This document shows, one piece after another, positions 35,372 to 45,831 of a DNA stretch of 64,000 nucleotides (positions within the stretch are counted from its first letter, which is position 1; every line of letters begins with the position of its first letter). The stretch lies in NCBI GenBank assembly GCA_021432605.1, contig MU271150.1:1984001-2048000 (forward strand), in the 5' to 3' direction. The notes beneath the pieces are model-generated. The model was not told the DNA's origin. It was given only the letters and a program-made list of their open reading frames with translations, and searched no databases. The position numbers and the translations under genes were made by a program. Source of the DNA: Coniochaeta sp. PMI_546 (lineage: Eukaryota > Ascomycota > Sordariomycetes > Coniochaetales > Coniochaetaceae).

Positions 35372-37045
35372 ATGTCAACCCTGAATGCATTGTCGCGCCA
35401 AAATGATAATATCTTCAAGTTCCTCACTGATCACAGACAGCCGAAACCCCCTGTCCAGCCTGTTCAGGGAAGGAAGAAGCCCGGCCTGCACGTCCGTGTC
35501 TTCACGTTGCCCAAAATGGGCGGCTCGGCCTTCACCTCTGACCCTTATCTCCTCAACACGCCCCGGATGCCACCAGCCATCTACCACAAGGTCAAATCCG
35601 CCTGCCACGCCTGCCTCCGAGAACTATATGTCTGCGTGGCTTCCCCTATCGAAGGTCCCGGGAAAGAGGATCACGGCGACGTCGATATCGTTGTGGCTTT
35701 CGAACGGCAAGCCTTGTTCCCATCTGGCTCTGGATCTCAGCTGCCGCACCCTCGGACCGGTTACGAGCCGTTTAAGATGATTGCTGCCGCCCTGGGAGCC
35801 GAGCACGTCATCTATCTGAAGCCACATCTCGTCAGCGCCAACATGGCGATCCCGTGGCCTAGAGATGACAACGACACGAACGGCTTCGATCAGGACACTG
35901 AAGCTCCGCCAAAACGCCGCCACATCCAGGTTGACATTCACATAGCCCCGTCATACGCCGATTTCCAGTGGCGCCTCTTCCGGCACGCGCACGGTGACTT
36001 CTTTCAGATAGTCGGCACCATCATCCGATCACTGGGCCTCACAGTAGACGAGCATGCCCTGTGGATCCGCATCCCCGAGATCGAGACCAGGGACCGTAAG
36101 AAGGCCAAAATCTTCCTGACCTCTGATCCGGTGGAGGTACTTGAGTTTCTCGGTTACAAGGGTTACGGGGTCCCGCGGAGTGCAGACGACACCCCCGGTT
36201 GCAGCACGTCTCCTAGCATCGCCGATGACGACACTGGTGATACATCCTCCTGCGGCTTTTGGGAGCGGCCTTTTAACAGCGTCAAGGAGCTCTTCGAGTA
36301 CGCGACCACCTGTCGCTGGTTCTGGGCGAGTCCGCCGGAGGCGGAAGAGGATGGGCATGAGAGCGTAGAAGCGAAGCCAGAGAACGAGACCACCCTGCGA
36401 TCCAATGACCGGCGCCGCATGAAGCAGCGCCCCGTCTACCAACAATGGGCAGAGGAGTACATACCTTCGATCTGGCAGTCCGTACGAGACGGCACCTTTT
36501 CCAACCAAGAATTCAACCTCCTGTCTCCTTTCGACAAGCGCATGGCCGTTCGCGAAGCAGCTTTCGAACGGTGGCCGGAGGCCAGGGTGAGATACATGGA
36601 GCACTTCCACTCCTGGCACCTGCAGATCGCCGTGGAGTACCAGGAGGAAGACATATTAAGCTTCATCAAAGAGACCGTGGCGATGCTAGGCCAGGACGTG
36701 AACTGGTACAATGTGGCTGTCAAAGCCCTCAAGAAAATCGTCTTCTCTGGCGATTCGAGTTTCGGGTTTATGCCTCTTGCGCCCCTGAGGGACAGCGAGG
36801 GACTCTACGACGTCATTGAAGCGAAGCAGTTCGTCTCGAGTATGTGTTGGCACGTCGGGGAGGCTGCGTGGAAGATCATGTGCGCCAAGGGCGAGAGGCG
36901 CATGAAGCACAAGGCGCGTAGGAAGGAGTTTGCGAAGCTGAAGAAAATGGACAAGGAGGCCCTTCAAGATGCGATGCCGATGCTTGAGGTCATGGGAGTA
37001 GAGGCCAAGAGGCTGGAGGAGCAGCTGGAGAAGAAGCAATCGTAG
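35372..37045 (+). CDS. fungal orphan with nucleotidyltransferase-like acidic motif
   Basis: An intronless frame of 557 residues. I do not recognise a named family, but three features suggest a DNA polymerase beta-type nucleotidyltransferase fold. EDHGDVDIVV at residues 99-108 places Asp103 and Asp105 in a D-x-D strand after a Gly-containing loop (IEGPGKED). A later strand, HIQVDIHIA, carries Asp188 as a possible third metal ligand. The region HGDFFQIVGTIIRSLGL after it could be the helical part. The usual G[GS] pair just before the first acids is not exact, so activity is uncertain. The rest has a Trp-rich segment (WFWASPPEAEEDG) and a charged C-terminal helix (about 510-557) that may be coiled coil. 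It has no signal peptide or membrane span. The reading frame is surely real; the fold is inference. Confidence 0.85.
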   Translation: MSTLNALSRQNDNIFKFLTDHRQPKPPVQPVQGRKKPGLHVRVFTLPKMGGSAFTSDPYLLNTPRMPPAIYHKVKSACHACLRELYVCVASPIEGPGKEDHGDVDIVVAFERQALFPSGSGSQLPHPRTGYEPFKMIAAALGAEHVIYLKPHLVSANMAIPWPRDDNDTNGFDQDTEAPPKRRHIQVDIHIAPSYADFQWRLFRHAHGDFFQIVGTIIRSLGLTVDEHALWIRIPEIETRDRKKAKIFLTSDPVEVLEFLGYKGYGVPRSADDTPGCSTSPSIADDDTGDTSSCGFWERPFNSVKELFEYATTCRWFWASPPEAEEDGHESVEAKPENETTLRSNDRRRMKQRPVYQQWAEEYIPSIWQSVRDGTFSNQEFNLLSPFDKRMAVREAAFERWPEARVRYMEHFHSWHLQIAVEYQEEDILSFIKETVAMLGQDVNWYNVAVKALKKIVFSGDSSFGFMPLAPLRDSEGLYDVIEAKQFVSSMCWHVGEAAWKIMCAKGERRMKHKARRKEFAKLKKMDKEALQDAMPMLEVMGVEAKRLEEQLEKKQS

Positions 37046-37572
37046 CCTCACAATGGCAAGGAGTTGGAAAACGTCAAGTTCAGGGCGGATGAAACACCAG
37101 ACGGTGAAGGCTCGAATACAGCACTGACGCCGAGCCGGTTGGGAGGGATAGAATTCGGCGGCGAGGCAACTCCAGGGGCTTAAGATGAGGGTGCCGAAAG
37201 TGATGGATATTGTCATAAGCGGTGAGTTGAGACTCGTTTTAGTCGCATTTTACAGCATTAGACCTAGCGATGCCCGCGTGGGTTGACTTGTGGAATCATA
37301 GGACTTTGGAATACTAAGTCACTCCCGCGTAGGCAATAGGGGTGAGGTATCAAATCAAACTCCCAACGCCTGTGCTCGTAAACACTCATGTGCAATGCCT
37401 CCTGCTAAGTCCGATAATCCGCAGCATCGTGAGGCATCAATCCTGCCAGGCCGGCCAAGTGAACAGGCCCCCTTTTGCAACCCAAAAAATAAAAACGGCA
37501 AATCGCTATCGATATTCGAGTAACACTTGCAGCCAGCCAACTCCACTCAAGCAAATGCGTCCCTCATAACCA
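37046..37572. other. convergent intergenic region
   Basis: These are 3' flanks of two convergent genes. No other feature was seen. Confidence 0.6.
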
Positions 37573-40500
37573 TCACCTCACCCTCTCATCAGCCGCCATC
37601 GTCTCCTCCTCGTCATAATCAGGATAGCCCATCTCTCTCCTCGCATCAGCCTCTTCCTTCGCAATTCTCGCCCTCCTCCAGGCCTCGTACTTATCCCTGT
37701 CCTCGGGACTCGCAACAAAGGGCTTCACAAAGCCTCGCTTCATCATTCGCCTCCGATGCTGCCGCCGTTGCTCCCAGTCATAACCCCTCGTGTCGGCCGT
37801 CCTGATATCCGTCCCTGTAACAACATCCCAAATGTCCGCGACCCAATCCGCGATCTCTGGTCGCATTTTCTGGACTAGCACCCTGCCCTGCCCCCCCGTC
37901 GTCCACTGATCGAGTTTGACCGGTATGGCATACCCCCAGAACGGATCATCGTAGGACCAATTGCACGGCTTGCCGGGGTAGCAGTACTCGGGCTTGCAGT
38001 AGAAGGCGCACATGGTCGACTCGGCGACGTACCAGAGCGAGAGGACAGAGATTATGAAGCCGAGGACGGTGAGCCTGAAAGTTGGTTGGCTGCGCCATAG
38101 GCGTGGGAGAGGGATATGCACGTAAGCGACCATGCTTTTGGGCGATTGGGATAGGCAGATTGGACATGTCGATGCGATGTTGTCGGAGTGGACGTGGTAT
38201 TGTGGATCGGGCATTTCTGGTTTTGGAACACTGATTTTATGATCCGTTTCTTTGGCCCTCGAGACTTCGTCTTCAAGACGCTCGATCCCTTTCCGGGCTG
38301 TGCGTATGCTCTCCAATGTTCTGCCTATGCGGTTGATGGTCTTAGAGCTTTTTCGGTCGTTAAGAAAGTCTTGCGTCTCGAGGTTTTCGAACTTGACGGC
38401 CTCGGGTTCCGCCATTCGGTCTGGAGATGCTGTGTCCGGAGACATCACTTCTGAGGCGAAGAAGCCGTCTAGATCGTCGAGCGTTGAGTCTTCGATTTGG
38501 TAGGTGCGCTGGATTTCGAGCAAGTCGTCCTTGACAGTTGGGGGTCGCACTGAGTTTATCAGCGGCGACCGCGCTCGAGGCAAAGATTTTGCTCGTCGAA
38601 AGCTGCGTGACTCAGACTTCTGTTTGGTTGCGTCTCTAACACCTTCGACAAACGATGTGTGAGACGGCTTCTGTTGGGATGCTTCCGCTTTCCTGCCTCG
38701 AACTGCTGCCAGTGAGTCTGTGCTCGCGCCTTCCCGCTCAGCTAACCGCTCAGGCTCAATGATTGCCGGTAATGGGATGTCTTCGGGTCTTTCAACTTTC
38801 ACTGTGGCCGGCGTCTCAACGTAAGCCCCGGTCACTTTGGGCGTGGGTTGCGTGAGAGGGTCAATCCTCACCGGCCTTGGAGTCTCCTCAATGTCATTTT
38901 CCATATCGGGTTCCGGGGAAGGAGCGCGTATTGAACCTCTTTCCGAGTGGTTATCCATAGGTGCAAACAGCTGCATCTCGCGCTCTATGCGCTCGGTAGG
39001 ATCGTTGTCGGAGAGAGCCAGACTTGAGCGCTTGGATTTATCCGATACTGACTCTGCGGAAGGTTCTCGTCGTAATCCGGCAAAGCCGACAGCCTTGGGT
39101 CTATCCGCTGCCCTCTCAGCGTTTCGCTCTTTCCCAGGGTTGCGAAAGATGCTCTCCTTCCCAGGTTCGGCAACTGCTTCAGCACTTGTAGTGATCGGCT
39201 GTTCTGGTGCTGGACTGCTGCTTGCTGCGCGCGCCAAGCGTCGCAGTAAGTCATGCGAGTCCACGCGAGAGATCGGGTTCCTTTCAGAGTCCTGTGACGC
39301 GGCTCGGCTGCCTGTGTTTTTGTGTTCTTCCAGAGCATCACTTCTGTAAACTTCAGCGGAAGCTTCCCGTAAACTCGTAACTGGAGCATTGGGGACGTGT
39401 TCACCATACTCCAGAATCGGACCGGTCTTATGCTTTGTTGGTGGCCTATCATCTAACAAAGGGGATTCTCGGCAGACTTCTTTGCTGGATTTCCGGGGTA
39501 TCTCTGGGGAGGAAGACCGTGATCGCGCTTCCGCGTTGCGTTCACGTATCTCATCTAGTCTAGCCGTAGCGACCGCGCGCCTGGATAGACTTTCTATCTC
39601 ACGCGCCCTGATCTCGTCAAGCTTATTGTTCGTTCGACCTATGGACCGGCTTGAGGGGGAGTGCGTTTCGAGACCTCCTGAGCCTCTCCTGTGCCCTGAT
39701 GATTTCTCCGTGTAAGTAGGGTCTGGCGCTTCAACGGGGTATTTCTGTGCGACTTCGATTTCTAGTGCGCGGATCTCGTCAAGCTTCGTATTTTGATACC
39801 TCGGGGGACTGCTTGTTCTCTCGGTCTTAACGGGAGGGCTGTTCGATACCAGCAGGTCTCCTGCGGTGAAGTCCGCATCGGTATCCCAAGCAAAGCTCCT
39901 ATTCGGTGTTGGTACGCTTGTAGGGGCCGCGCCCGAGAGTCCATTGACTCCAGGATTATCGTCGCGTTTCTCGGGTGATGACATGGCACGCTTGAGCCAT
40001 CCGCTTGTCGATCCTGCCTTGAGTCCCCAGGGTCTATATCCTGTGGAGGATGCAGCCGCGTCAAGGCTTCCATTGCTCGCCTTCCTCGAGAGTTCCTTCC
40101 CAGTCTCGGTAACCTTTTGACCTAGTCTCGATTTAGCAAACAGGCCATTGCCGCCTCCCGAGAACTGTGATTCGCCTAAGTCGCGATGCTGTTGCTCCTT
40201 CTCGAATTGTCTTATCTTGTGATCGATGTCGCTATCTGACTCGTCGTTGCCTTGAGCGTCGGCCTCTAAACTGTCAACGGAGCTCACAGTGCCTCGTCGG
40301 CCAGGTGGGACCGCCGCTGGTCTCCCACTCCCCGTTCGTCGGCGCGGCCCCTGGCTTTGGGATGGTGATTTATCCGTCTTCTCCCCGCCGTCTAACCTCG
40401 ACCGCCACGTACGAGGAGCCGGGCTGGGTGATCCTTGAGCGGCCTCCTTTTCCTCGGCCTCGACTACCATCTTATACGCGTCTTTAATGGAGAAAGTTCT

Positions 40501-40740
40501 TGGGGGGTTCGAATTCGGACGCGGTATCCTGCTGTTGGGCGAGATTTGTTTGTGGTCCGGCGAGAGAGTAGCGCTCACCGACCGCGCATGAGAACCGTTG
40601 CTCGCCTTAGACTGCTGTTGCCTGCCGCCGAACAGGTCTTTTCTCGAGCCATTCCTGTTGATGACCAACGGCGCGCTGGTCCGGCCATTGGGTCGAGTCG
40701 CGAGGATGTCGGCGGGGTCTTTTGAAGTGTCGCGCTCCAT
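37573..40740 (-). CDS. large fungal protein with one C-terminal membrane span, function unknown
   Basis: A single exon encodes 1055 residues. Residues 1-800 or so are disordered, rich in Ser, Pro, Arg and Glu. They include FSIKDAYKMVVEAEE (83-97) and three LDEIR motifs (320-324, 374-378, 395-399), each followed by a charged helical stretch. A short coiled-coil-like segment (ESIRTARKGIERLEDEVSRAKE, read in two parts: ESIRTARKGI and ERLEDEVSRAKE) precedes a CPIC motif and then one hydrophobic span at about 888-907. Just after it are four cysteines at 911, 915, 920 and 926 with the sequence YCYPGKPCNWSYDDPFWGYA, then a charged tail of about 125 residues ending in acidic repeats. This layout suggests a single-pass protein of the nuclear envelope or ER with a disulphide-rich lumenal patch. 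Topology and location are inference, and I know no named homologue. Confidence 0.85.
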   Translation of the reverse strand: MERDTSKDPADILATRPNGRTSAPLVINRNGSRKDLFGGRQQQSKASNGSHARSVSATLSPDHKQISPNSRIPRPNSNPPRTFSIKDAYKMVVEAEEKEAAQGSPSPAPRTWRSRLDGGEKTDKSPSQSQGPRRRTGSGRPAAVPPGRRGTVSSVDSLEADAQGNDESDSDIDHKIRQFEKEQQHRDLGESQFSGGGNGLFAKSRLGQKVTETGKELSRKASNGSLDAAASSTGYRPWGLKAGSTSGWLKRAMSSPEKRDDNPGVNGLSGAAPTSVPTPNRSFAWDTDADFTAGDLLVSNSPPVKTERTSSPPRYQNTKLDEIRALEIEVAQKYPVEAPDPTYTEKSSGHRRGSGGLETHSPSSRSIGRTNNKLDEIRAREIESLSRRAVATARLDEIRERNAEARSRSSSPEIPRKSSKEVCRESPLLDDRPPTKHKTGPILEYGEHVPNAPVTSLREASAEVYRSDALEEHKNTGSRAASQDSERNPISRVDSHDLLRRLARAASSSPAPEQPITTSAEAVAEPGKESIFRNPGKERNAERAADRPKAVGFAGLRREPSAESVSDKSKRSSLALSDNDPTERIEREMQLFAPMDNHSERGSIRAPSPEPDMENDIEETPRPVRIDPLTQPTPKVTGAYVETPATVKVERPEDIPLPAIIEPERLAEREGASTDSLAAVRGRKAEASQQKPSHTSFVEGVRDATKQKSESRSFRRAKSLPRARSPLINSVRPPTVKDDLLEIQRTYQIEDSTLDDLDGFFASEVMSPDTASPDRMAEPEAVKFENLETQDFLNDRKSSKTINRIGRTLESIRTARKGIERLEDEVSRAKETDHKISVPKPEMPDPQYHVHSDNIASTCPICLSQSPKSMVAYVHIPLPRLWRSQPTFRLTVLGFIISVLSLWYVAESTMCAFYCKPEYCYPGKPCNWSYDDPFWGYAIPVKLDQWTTGGQGRVLVQKMRPEIADWVADIWDVVTGTDIRTADTRGYDWEQRRQHRRRMMKRGFVKPFVASPEDRDKYEAWRRARIAKEEADARREMGYPDYDEEETMAADERVR

Positions 40741-41294
40741 GGTCTGGTCTGAGCTACATGGGCGAAGGAACGAAGATGGCTAGTACTTGGTGAAAGTGGT
40801 TTTGGAAAGCTAAGATGCGGGGAGATGCATTGCTTGCGGATAGCTCTGGGCAGTATCAAGGTGTGTCATGCCAGCTGATAGGTCTGCGACAACGAGGTAT
40901 ATGGGAAGAGAGTACAGCACTGGAACAGGTCTATGTGAAGTTTAGCTGGATGTTTTGTTTCTCTTCGTTCCATCCATGGCCATGTCAAGGTGACCGCGCG
41001 CCGCTAATCAAGCCCCACAGAAACGCAGTTGCGCACGGGCCATCCTACGCGGCGATACATACCTTACTTTATACTCTAGTGTCATTTTAGGGCTACCTTA
41101 GTTTGTCGTGGCTTACTGGCAGCTGGGTAAGGTACCTTAGGTACGCGAATATCTTTCAAGTAAACATGCTACGTATCATGTTTCTACAGAAATTCCCCTG
41201 ATGCCGCTCGAATGCAGTGTTTTCTTTGTATACCAGGTGGTCGAGGAACTAGTACCTTAGGTAAAGCAACAGAAACGATAACATGTAAGCACCT
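40741..41294. other. intergenic region with TAAGGTACCTTA motifs
   Basis: This is the promoter side of the membrane-protein gene and the 3' side of the SDR gene. It contains the perfect palindrome TAAGGTACCTTA at 41128-41139 and a relative at 41250-41264. No gene was seen. Confidence 0.6.
41128..41139. repeat. 12-bp palindrome TAAGGTACCTTA
   Basis: A perfect palindrome followed by GGTAC, giving an overlapping second half. Related copies occur at 9805-9818, 23451-23462 and 41250-41264, always outside genes. The role is unknown. Confidence 0.55.
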
Positions 41295-42138
41295 TCAGTA
41301 CATGGCGTACCCGCCGCTAGCACTGATGGCTTGGCCCGAAATCCATCCGCTCTCGTCTCCGGCCAGCCACGACACAACGTCGGAAACCTCATGAGGCATT
41401 CCCAACCGGTTTTCAACCGCTGTCAGCTGCTTCTGCATATCTATGATTTCCTTGGGGATCTTTTCGAGCAGTTCCGTCTGCACCGGGCCCGGGTTGACCG
41501 CATTGACTGTCGTGCCGTTGTGACCCAGCTCTGTCGCCCACACCCTTGTGAGGCCCTCGACAGCGGCTTTAGATGCGCAGTAGAGCCCTAGGTTTCTGAA
41601 TCCTTCTCTGGAGCCGACAGACGAGATATTTATGACGCGTCCCTTTGGCTGAAGATACGGTAGGACGGCTTGCGTCATCAAGATCAGGCCGCGGACGTTA
41701 AGGTTGAAGACAGCGTCGTAGTCGTCAACGCTGAGCTCAGCTAGCGATTTGACTCTTTCAACCCCAGCGTTGTTGACAAGTATGTTGACGGCGAGGCTGT
41801 GTCCTGTTGCCTCAAGAAGGTGGTCTATGATGTGCTGTGGCCCCTCTACCGTAGATACGTCTGCACGACACACATATGCAGATGGGTGATGCGGTAGTGC
41901 CTCGATTTTGGCAGCCAATTCATCAGCTGCCGCCTTGCTTCTCTCGGAGACGTAGGTGAGGCAGACCTGGCTCCACATCAGTAAGTGCAGGTGGGATATT
42001 CTATCTGTCAGGCTGGAGGAGACTTACATTAGCTCCTCGGCATGCGAGGTTCCAAGCCATGTCCGCTCCCAGTCCACGCGATGCTCCTGTGACTATGGCG
42101 AGCTTTCCCTTAAGGGTGAGGGGTCGTTCGGTAGCCAT
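41295..42138 (-). CDS. short-chain dehydrogenase/reductase
   Basis: Exons complement(42028..42138) and complement(41295..41966) give 260 residues. The 61-nt intron has donor GTAAGT and acceptor CCAG, in phase 0. Classical SDR motifs are complete: the cofactor loop TGASRGLG, NNAGVERVK, the catalytic Ser in INISSVGSREG, the Tyr-x3-Lys in YCASKAAVEGL, and NAVNPGPVQT after it. The end, WISGQAISASGGYAMY, fits the FabG-like classical group. The substrate is not evident. No biosynthetic cluster partners (PKS, NRPS, P450) lie nearby, so a secondary-metabolite role is not indicated. It is probably a cytosolic NADP(H)-dependent ketoreductase or similar; cofactor choice is uncertain. Confidence 0.93.
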
Positions 42139-43021
42139 TCTCTTGTCCTTAAATCGGTTGACTGACTAGGACAGTGTTCGTTTTGTCGAGTATATTCGCT
42201 GTAAAGGAAACTCTAGCAGACTACAGCCCCACCACCACCATGCTGGGAGCCTGGGAGCATCATTCCTTTATACTCCACCAGAGCAAGTCGCTCCCGCGTT
42301 CCTGATATCGGCGAAGGGCTTCTCCGATGTCATTTTTCGGCGAAGAGCATTTAAGACCGAACCTTCTGAAGTCGTTCGAACTTGGCGATGATCCTCCCGA
42401 GCCATTTCCTATCATCGGCCAGTCCTACCAAGGCGATACCCATCTCGCTAGGACCCGTTCGCAGCCCTCAAAAACGTGTAGATCTGCCCCAATATTCATA
42501 GCGTCAAGCAAAGGCACCGTGGGGTGCTTCTCTTTCATTCGTCCGCTGTTTCTACTCCCTCCGTCGGAGAAACATCTAGCCATGCTTATTCTTAGCATCA
42601 ACAGACTATTGCCAGCAGGCTCTCATGTTTGATGGATATGCTGTCGCTGTCTTGCATTCCTTCCAACGCGACCCTGGCTGGCGGCTGTGCTGGTGCAGGC
42701 AATGCCATAGCCGTCCAACCTCGAGGCATGCGGCCGGCCTTCGACTGTCTCCTTGCAGCTATCTCACGCTTTCAACGAATCAACGTCATGACTGTCAGAG
42801 CTGGGACCGGCGTTAGCTCAGTAGAGCTCTTGTGACCTAGCGATGCCTGCCTCTGTCACACTGTCTTGGCAAGGCAGGGAAGCAACAGAGTGCATTATGA
42901 TAATAAGAAGCGACGCCGTCCGGTCGCAAGGATATTAACCCGTTTCCTAGCCTTCAGTCATTCTGTCTGCGAGGTTCTGCTCCTTCCTGAGAATACCCTT
43001 CGCAGGTGTTACTGAGTCGCG
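42139..43021. other. divergent promoter region SDR/surface protein
   Basis: This 880-bp region holds short open frames without recognisable motifs. No RNA gene was seen. Confidence 0.55.
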
Positions 43022-44432
43022 ATGCGAGCTGATCTCATGAGGACACAGCTTCTGGTAGCCTTCTTTACGGCTACACCTGTGACAGCCTTCCTTGGCTTCT
43101 CTTTCTTCAAGCAGCCTGTGCCAGGGACAGCGAATTTGCCCCAAGAAACCCACTCCTTCTTAGACGATGGACAAGGTGTGTCGCCGCGACCGACAGCGAC
43201 ACCCAGTAGACCCCAGTATGAAGGGCTTGACCTGTTCAGAAGATTGACTGGCTTCACAATGGGCGTCGACACATGCGGGTACATAGCAACCGCGTGGAGT
43301 AGGTGTAGTCGAGGTCTTTCGCGACTGGCATGGTTCTAACGCGGCGCGGCCTTGACAGGTGATGCTTTTACTTGCGTTCGAGTTGGGGCATCATGCACAA
43401 ATGACGGTACCTTCATCGGCTGCTGTACAAATACCGGGACAGATTGCTTCAGCACTATGAAGACCACCTGCATCGACTACACGGCATCGCTGAGGGGGGC
43501 ATGCGAAAACGTGTCAGGCTACAACACCCTCTGCTGCAGCACCAGTACAGCTTCATTGTGCCATAGCTATACTTTCTCAACTACGGCTAGCCCGGGGGTT
43601 ATCCTTACGCTGGTGGATTGCGACACAACCAGGGGCGTCGGCCAGCTGATCGATTACCCTCCGACTGCCACAAGAAGTACCAAAACTCCATCAAGCTCAA
43701 CGACCACTCCGTCTACCACAACATCGAGCACAGCTTCAGAGTCGACGTCCAGCAGCACCGCCACTAGTAGCTCCTCAAGTTCAACAAGTACCACAACTTC
43801 TGCAAGCACACCAACGTCGGATCCGGGTCCGGCTCCGGCACCAGTTGGCGCCATCGTGGGCGGCGTAGTAGGTGGTCTAGCTGGAATCGGCGTCGCGATG
43901 CTCGCAGCGCTGTTTCTCTGGCGCCGGTCAAAGGGCAAGGACTCAGGCACAGGCGGCGTACCGGCATCCCAGATTCCCCCGTCGAACCCACCTATGTCGC
44001 AACCGTCACCATCTACTGACAATCGATTCAGCCCCTCACAGAGCTACCAGCCAAACTCTTCGACCATGTACACGAACCACGCGACGCCGCCGCATGGCCT
44101 GGCGTATGCCGTGCCCGGCCCTGGGCATCCGGCGAGCATGTACGGGAGCCCGCCGCTGCAGCAGGGTGGCTGGGAGGGAGCGCCGCCTGCGCAGCAACCT
44201 GCTCAATACCCCCATGGAGAAGCACATAAGACGGTATCTCCTGTTAGTTTTGGAGTTGGATATGACTACGGTGCGGCGGCGGGCGTGCCGCAGCAGCAGC
44301 AGCAGCAGCGTGAGTATTCTCTTTCGAGAGGCCACGAAGAGACCAGTCAACTAATATGATATAGAGTATGAATATCCGCCTCAGTATCCGCAGCAGGCGC
44401 CATACGTGCAAACTCAAGGACCTCACTCGTGA
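43022..44432 (+). CDS. Ser/Thr-rich single-pass surface membrane protein
   Basis: Exons 43022..43298, 43359..44309 and 44365..44432 give 431 residues. An N-terminal signal peptide is likely (LLVAFFTATPVTAF). The ectodomain has about a dozen Cys in a pattern seen in fungal surface proteins (TCGYIATAW, FTCVRVGASC, GCCTNTGTDC, TTCIDYT, LCCSTSTASLC). It is followed by a long Ser/Thr stretch (about 200-245), a probable O-mannosylated stalk. One transmembrane span (VGAIVGGVVGGLAGIGVAML, then AALFLW) lies at about 255-279, followed by RRSKGK and a Pro/Gln/Tyr-rich cytosolic tail. The overall design is like WSC/Mid2-type wall sensors, but I see no true WSC domain. A CAG repeat encodes Gln residues right up to the second donor site. 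A role in wall sensing or adhesion is inference. Confidence 0.85.
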
Positions 44433-44807
44433 ATGACACTGGATGGACGGGTATCGATGATGCTGTATGGACATGTATAGTACTCCAAGGGGACTTTGGT
44501 GAAACTTAGTGATACCCAAAGTCTAGTATATGGCTGAAACCATTCCATGATTATCTTGAAGATATCTTGCGTAAACTATCATTCTAAAAGGAATATACCA
44601 TTCTTCGCTATGTTTGTCTGTAATACTATAGGACAGGCTGATCGCATTTGCCTGGGAGAGAAGCTTCCTTAGTCAGCAGTATTCGAGTTCACCTCGGTGG
44701 GTCTCGGTTCATCAGTTCTCGCATCCAATGTTGGAGCTCAAAATTTCCAGGGACCGTTGAACTTCGAATCCGAAGACGACGAGGTTCTCCGCCATTGACA
44801 CACCACA
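44433..44807. other. short intergenic region
   Basis: This lies between two plus-strand genes and serves as terminator and promoter. No distinct element was recognised. Confidence 0.55.
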
Positions 44808-45831
44808 ATGGCAGCCCCTATCTTCGGCCGGACGCCGACATGTCTGAACTGTCTTCGGCGTCTCATAACAACACCAGCATCCACCCCCTTCGCCTCCAGC
44901 AGCACCACATTGGCTGCTCCCAGCTCCCCCTTCTCCCGGCCCCAGATTCGGAACAAGTCAAAACACCATTATGACGAGGGTGTGATTGTGCGGTTACTGG
45001 AGGACATACCTAGATATGGGCGAAAAGGTCGGTTCTCATAATAAACCACCTCTGTTAAGTAGGTCTAACTCAACATACAGACGCCATCTTCCGCGTTGAC
45101 CGTGGCCGCATGCGCAACCTCTGGTACCCCAAGAACAAAGCCGAGTACATGACAGCCCAGCGCTTCGCCGAGCTGGGTCTCAGCCGCAAAGATGACGTCG
45201 GCGAGCGCGAGCACGACTTCCGCGCCCACGAGAAGGCCGGCGACGCCGCAGCAGAAGAGGAACCGGCGCCGGCTCCCAAAAAGACCGCGGCGGAGGAAGC
45301 CGTGTCTGCCTACACTCTCGCCGTAAGCCGTCTGCTCCGTGTCCTCCCATAATCCCCATATATACTGACCAGAGGCCAAAAAAACAGCCCGAGCGCATTC
45401 ACGCCCTCCTCTCGACTCTAATCGTGCCCACCCTGACCTTCCACCGCAAACCTATCCCCGCGCCACCCACCGAACCAGAAGCGCCGGTGCAAAAACGCTC
45501 CCCTCTCCTTGCCCAGCACGTCCACGACCTACCCCCGGCCCAAACCAAGAAACAGTCTCCGCCCGAAGCTCAAGCTATCTTCGGCTCCGTGTCGACGACG
45601 GATATCCTACTCGCCGTCAAGAGCGATCTCGCGCTCGACCCGGAGGCGAGCCGCATCCCGCTCGACGCAAGAAGTATACGATTCGTGGGACTCGAGGAAG
45701 ATGCAGACCGGGTAAAGAGTCTGGGTTCGTGGGAGGTGGAAATTTCTATTCCCGGCGCGTCCAAGTTCACGCCCGAGGTCCAGTTTGTGAGGAGGATGGT
45801 GCAGGTCTTGCCTGCTGAGGATGTAGAGTAA
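44808..45831 (+). CDS. MRPL50: mitochondrial large-subunit ribosomal protein bL9m
   Basis: Exons 44808..45027, 45081..45322 and 45388..45831 give 301 residues. The N-terminus is rich in Arg, Ser, Thr and Ala with few acids, a likely mitochondrial targeting peptide. The bL9 N-domain follows: VIVRLLEDIPRYGRKDAIFR with VDRGRMRNLWYPKNKAEYMT. The first donor is GTCGGT, and the split codon gives Asp in GRKDAIF. A Lys/Glu/Ala-rich helix and a divergent C-terminal domain ending in VRRMVQVLPAEDVE complete it. It is longer than bacterial L9 (about 150), as is usual for fungal mitochondrial versions. It is part of the mitoribosome 54S subunit. It is convergent with ATG11. Confidence 0.9.

Noticed and set aside
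38837-39349. 170-codon open frame antisense to the membrane-protein gene (and a similar one at 47932-48420 antisense to ATG11)
   Set aside because: Mirrors of Ser/Arg/Glu-rich coding sequence. No independent evidence of expression.
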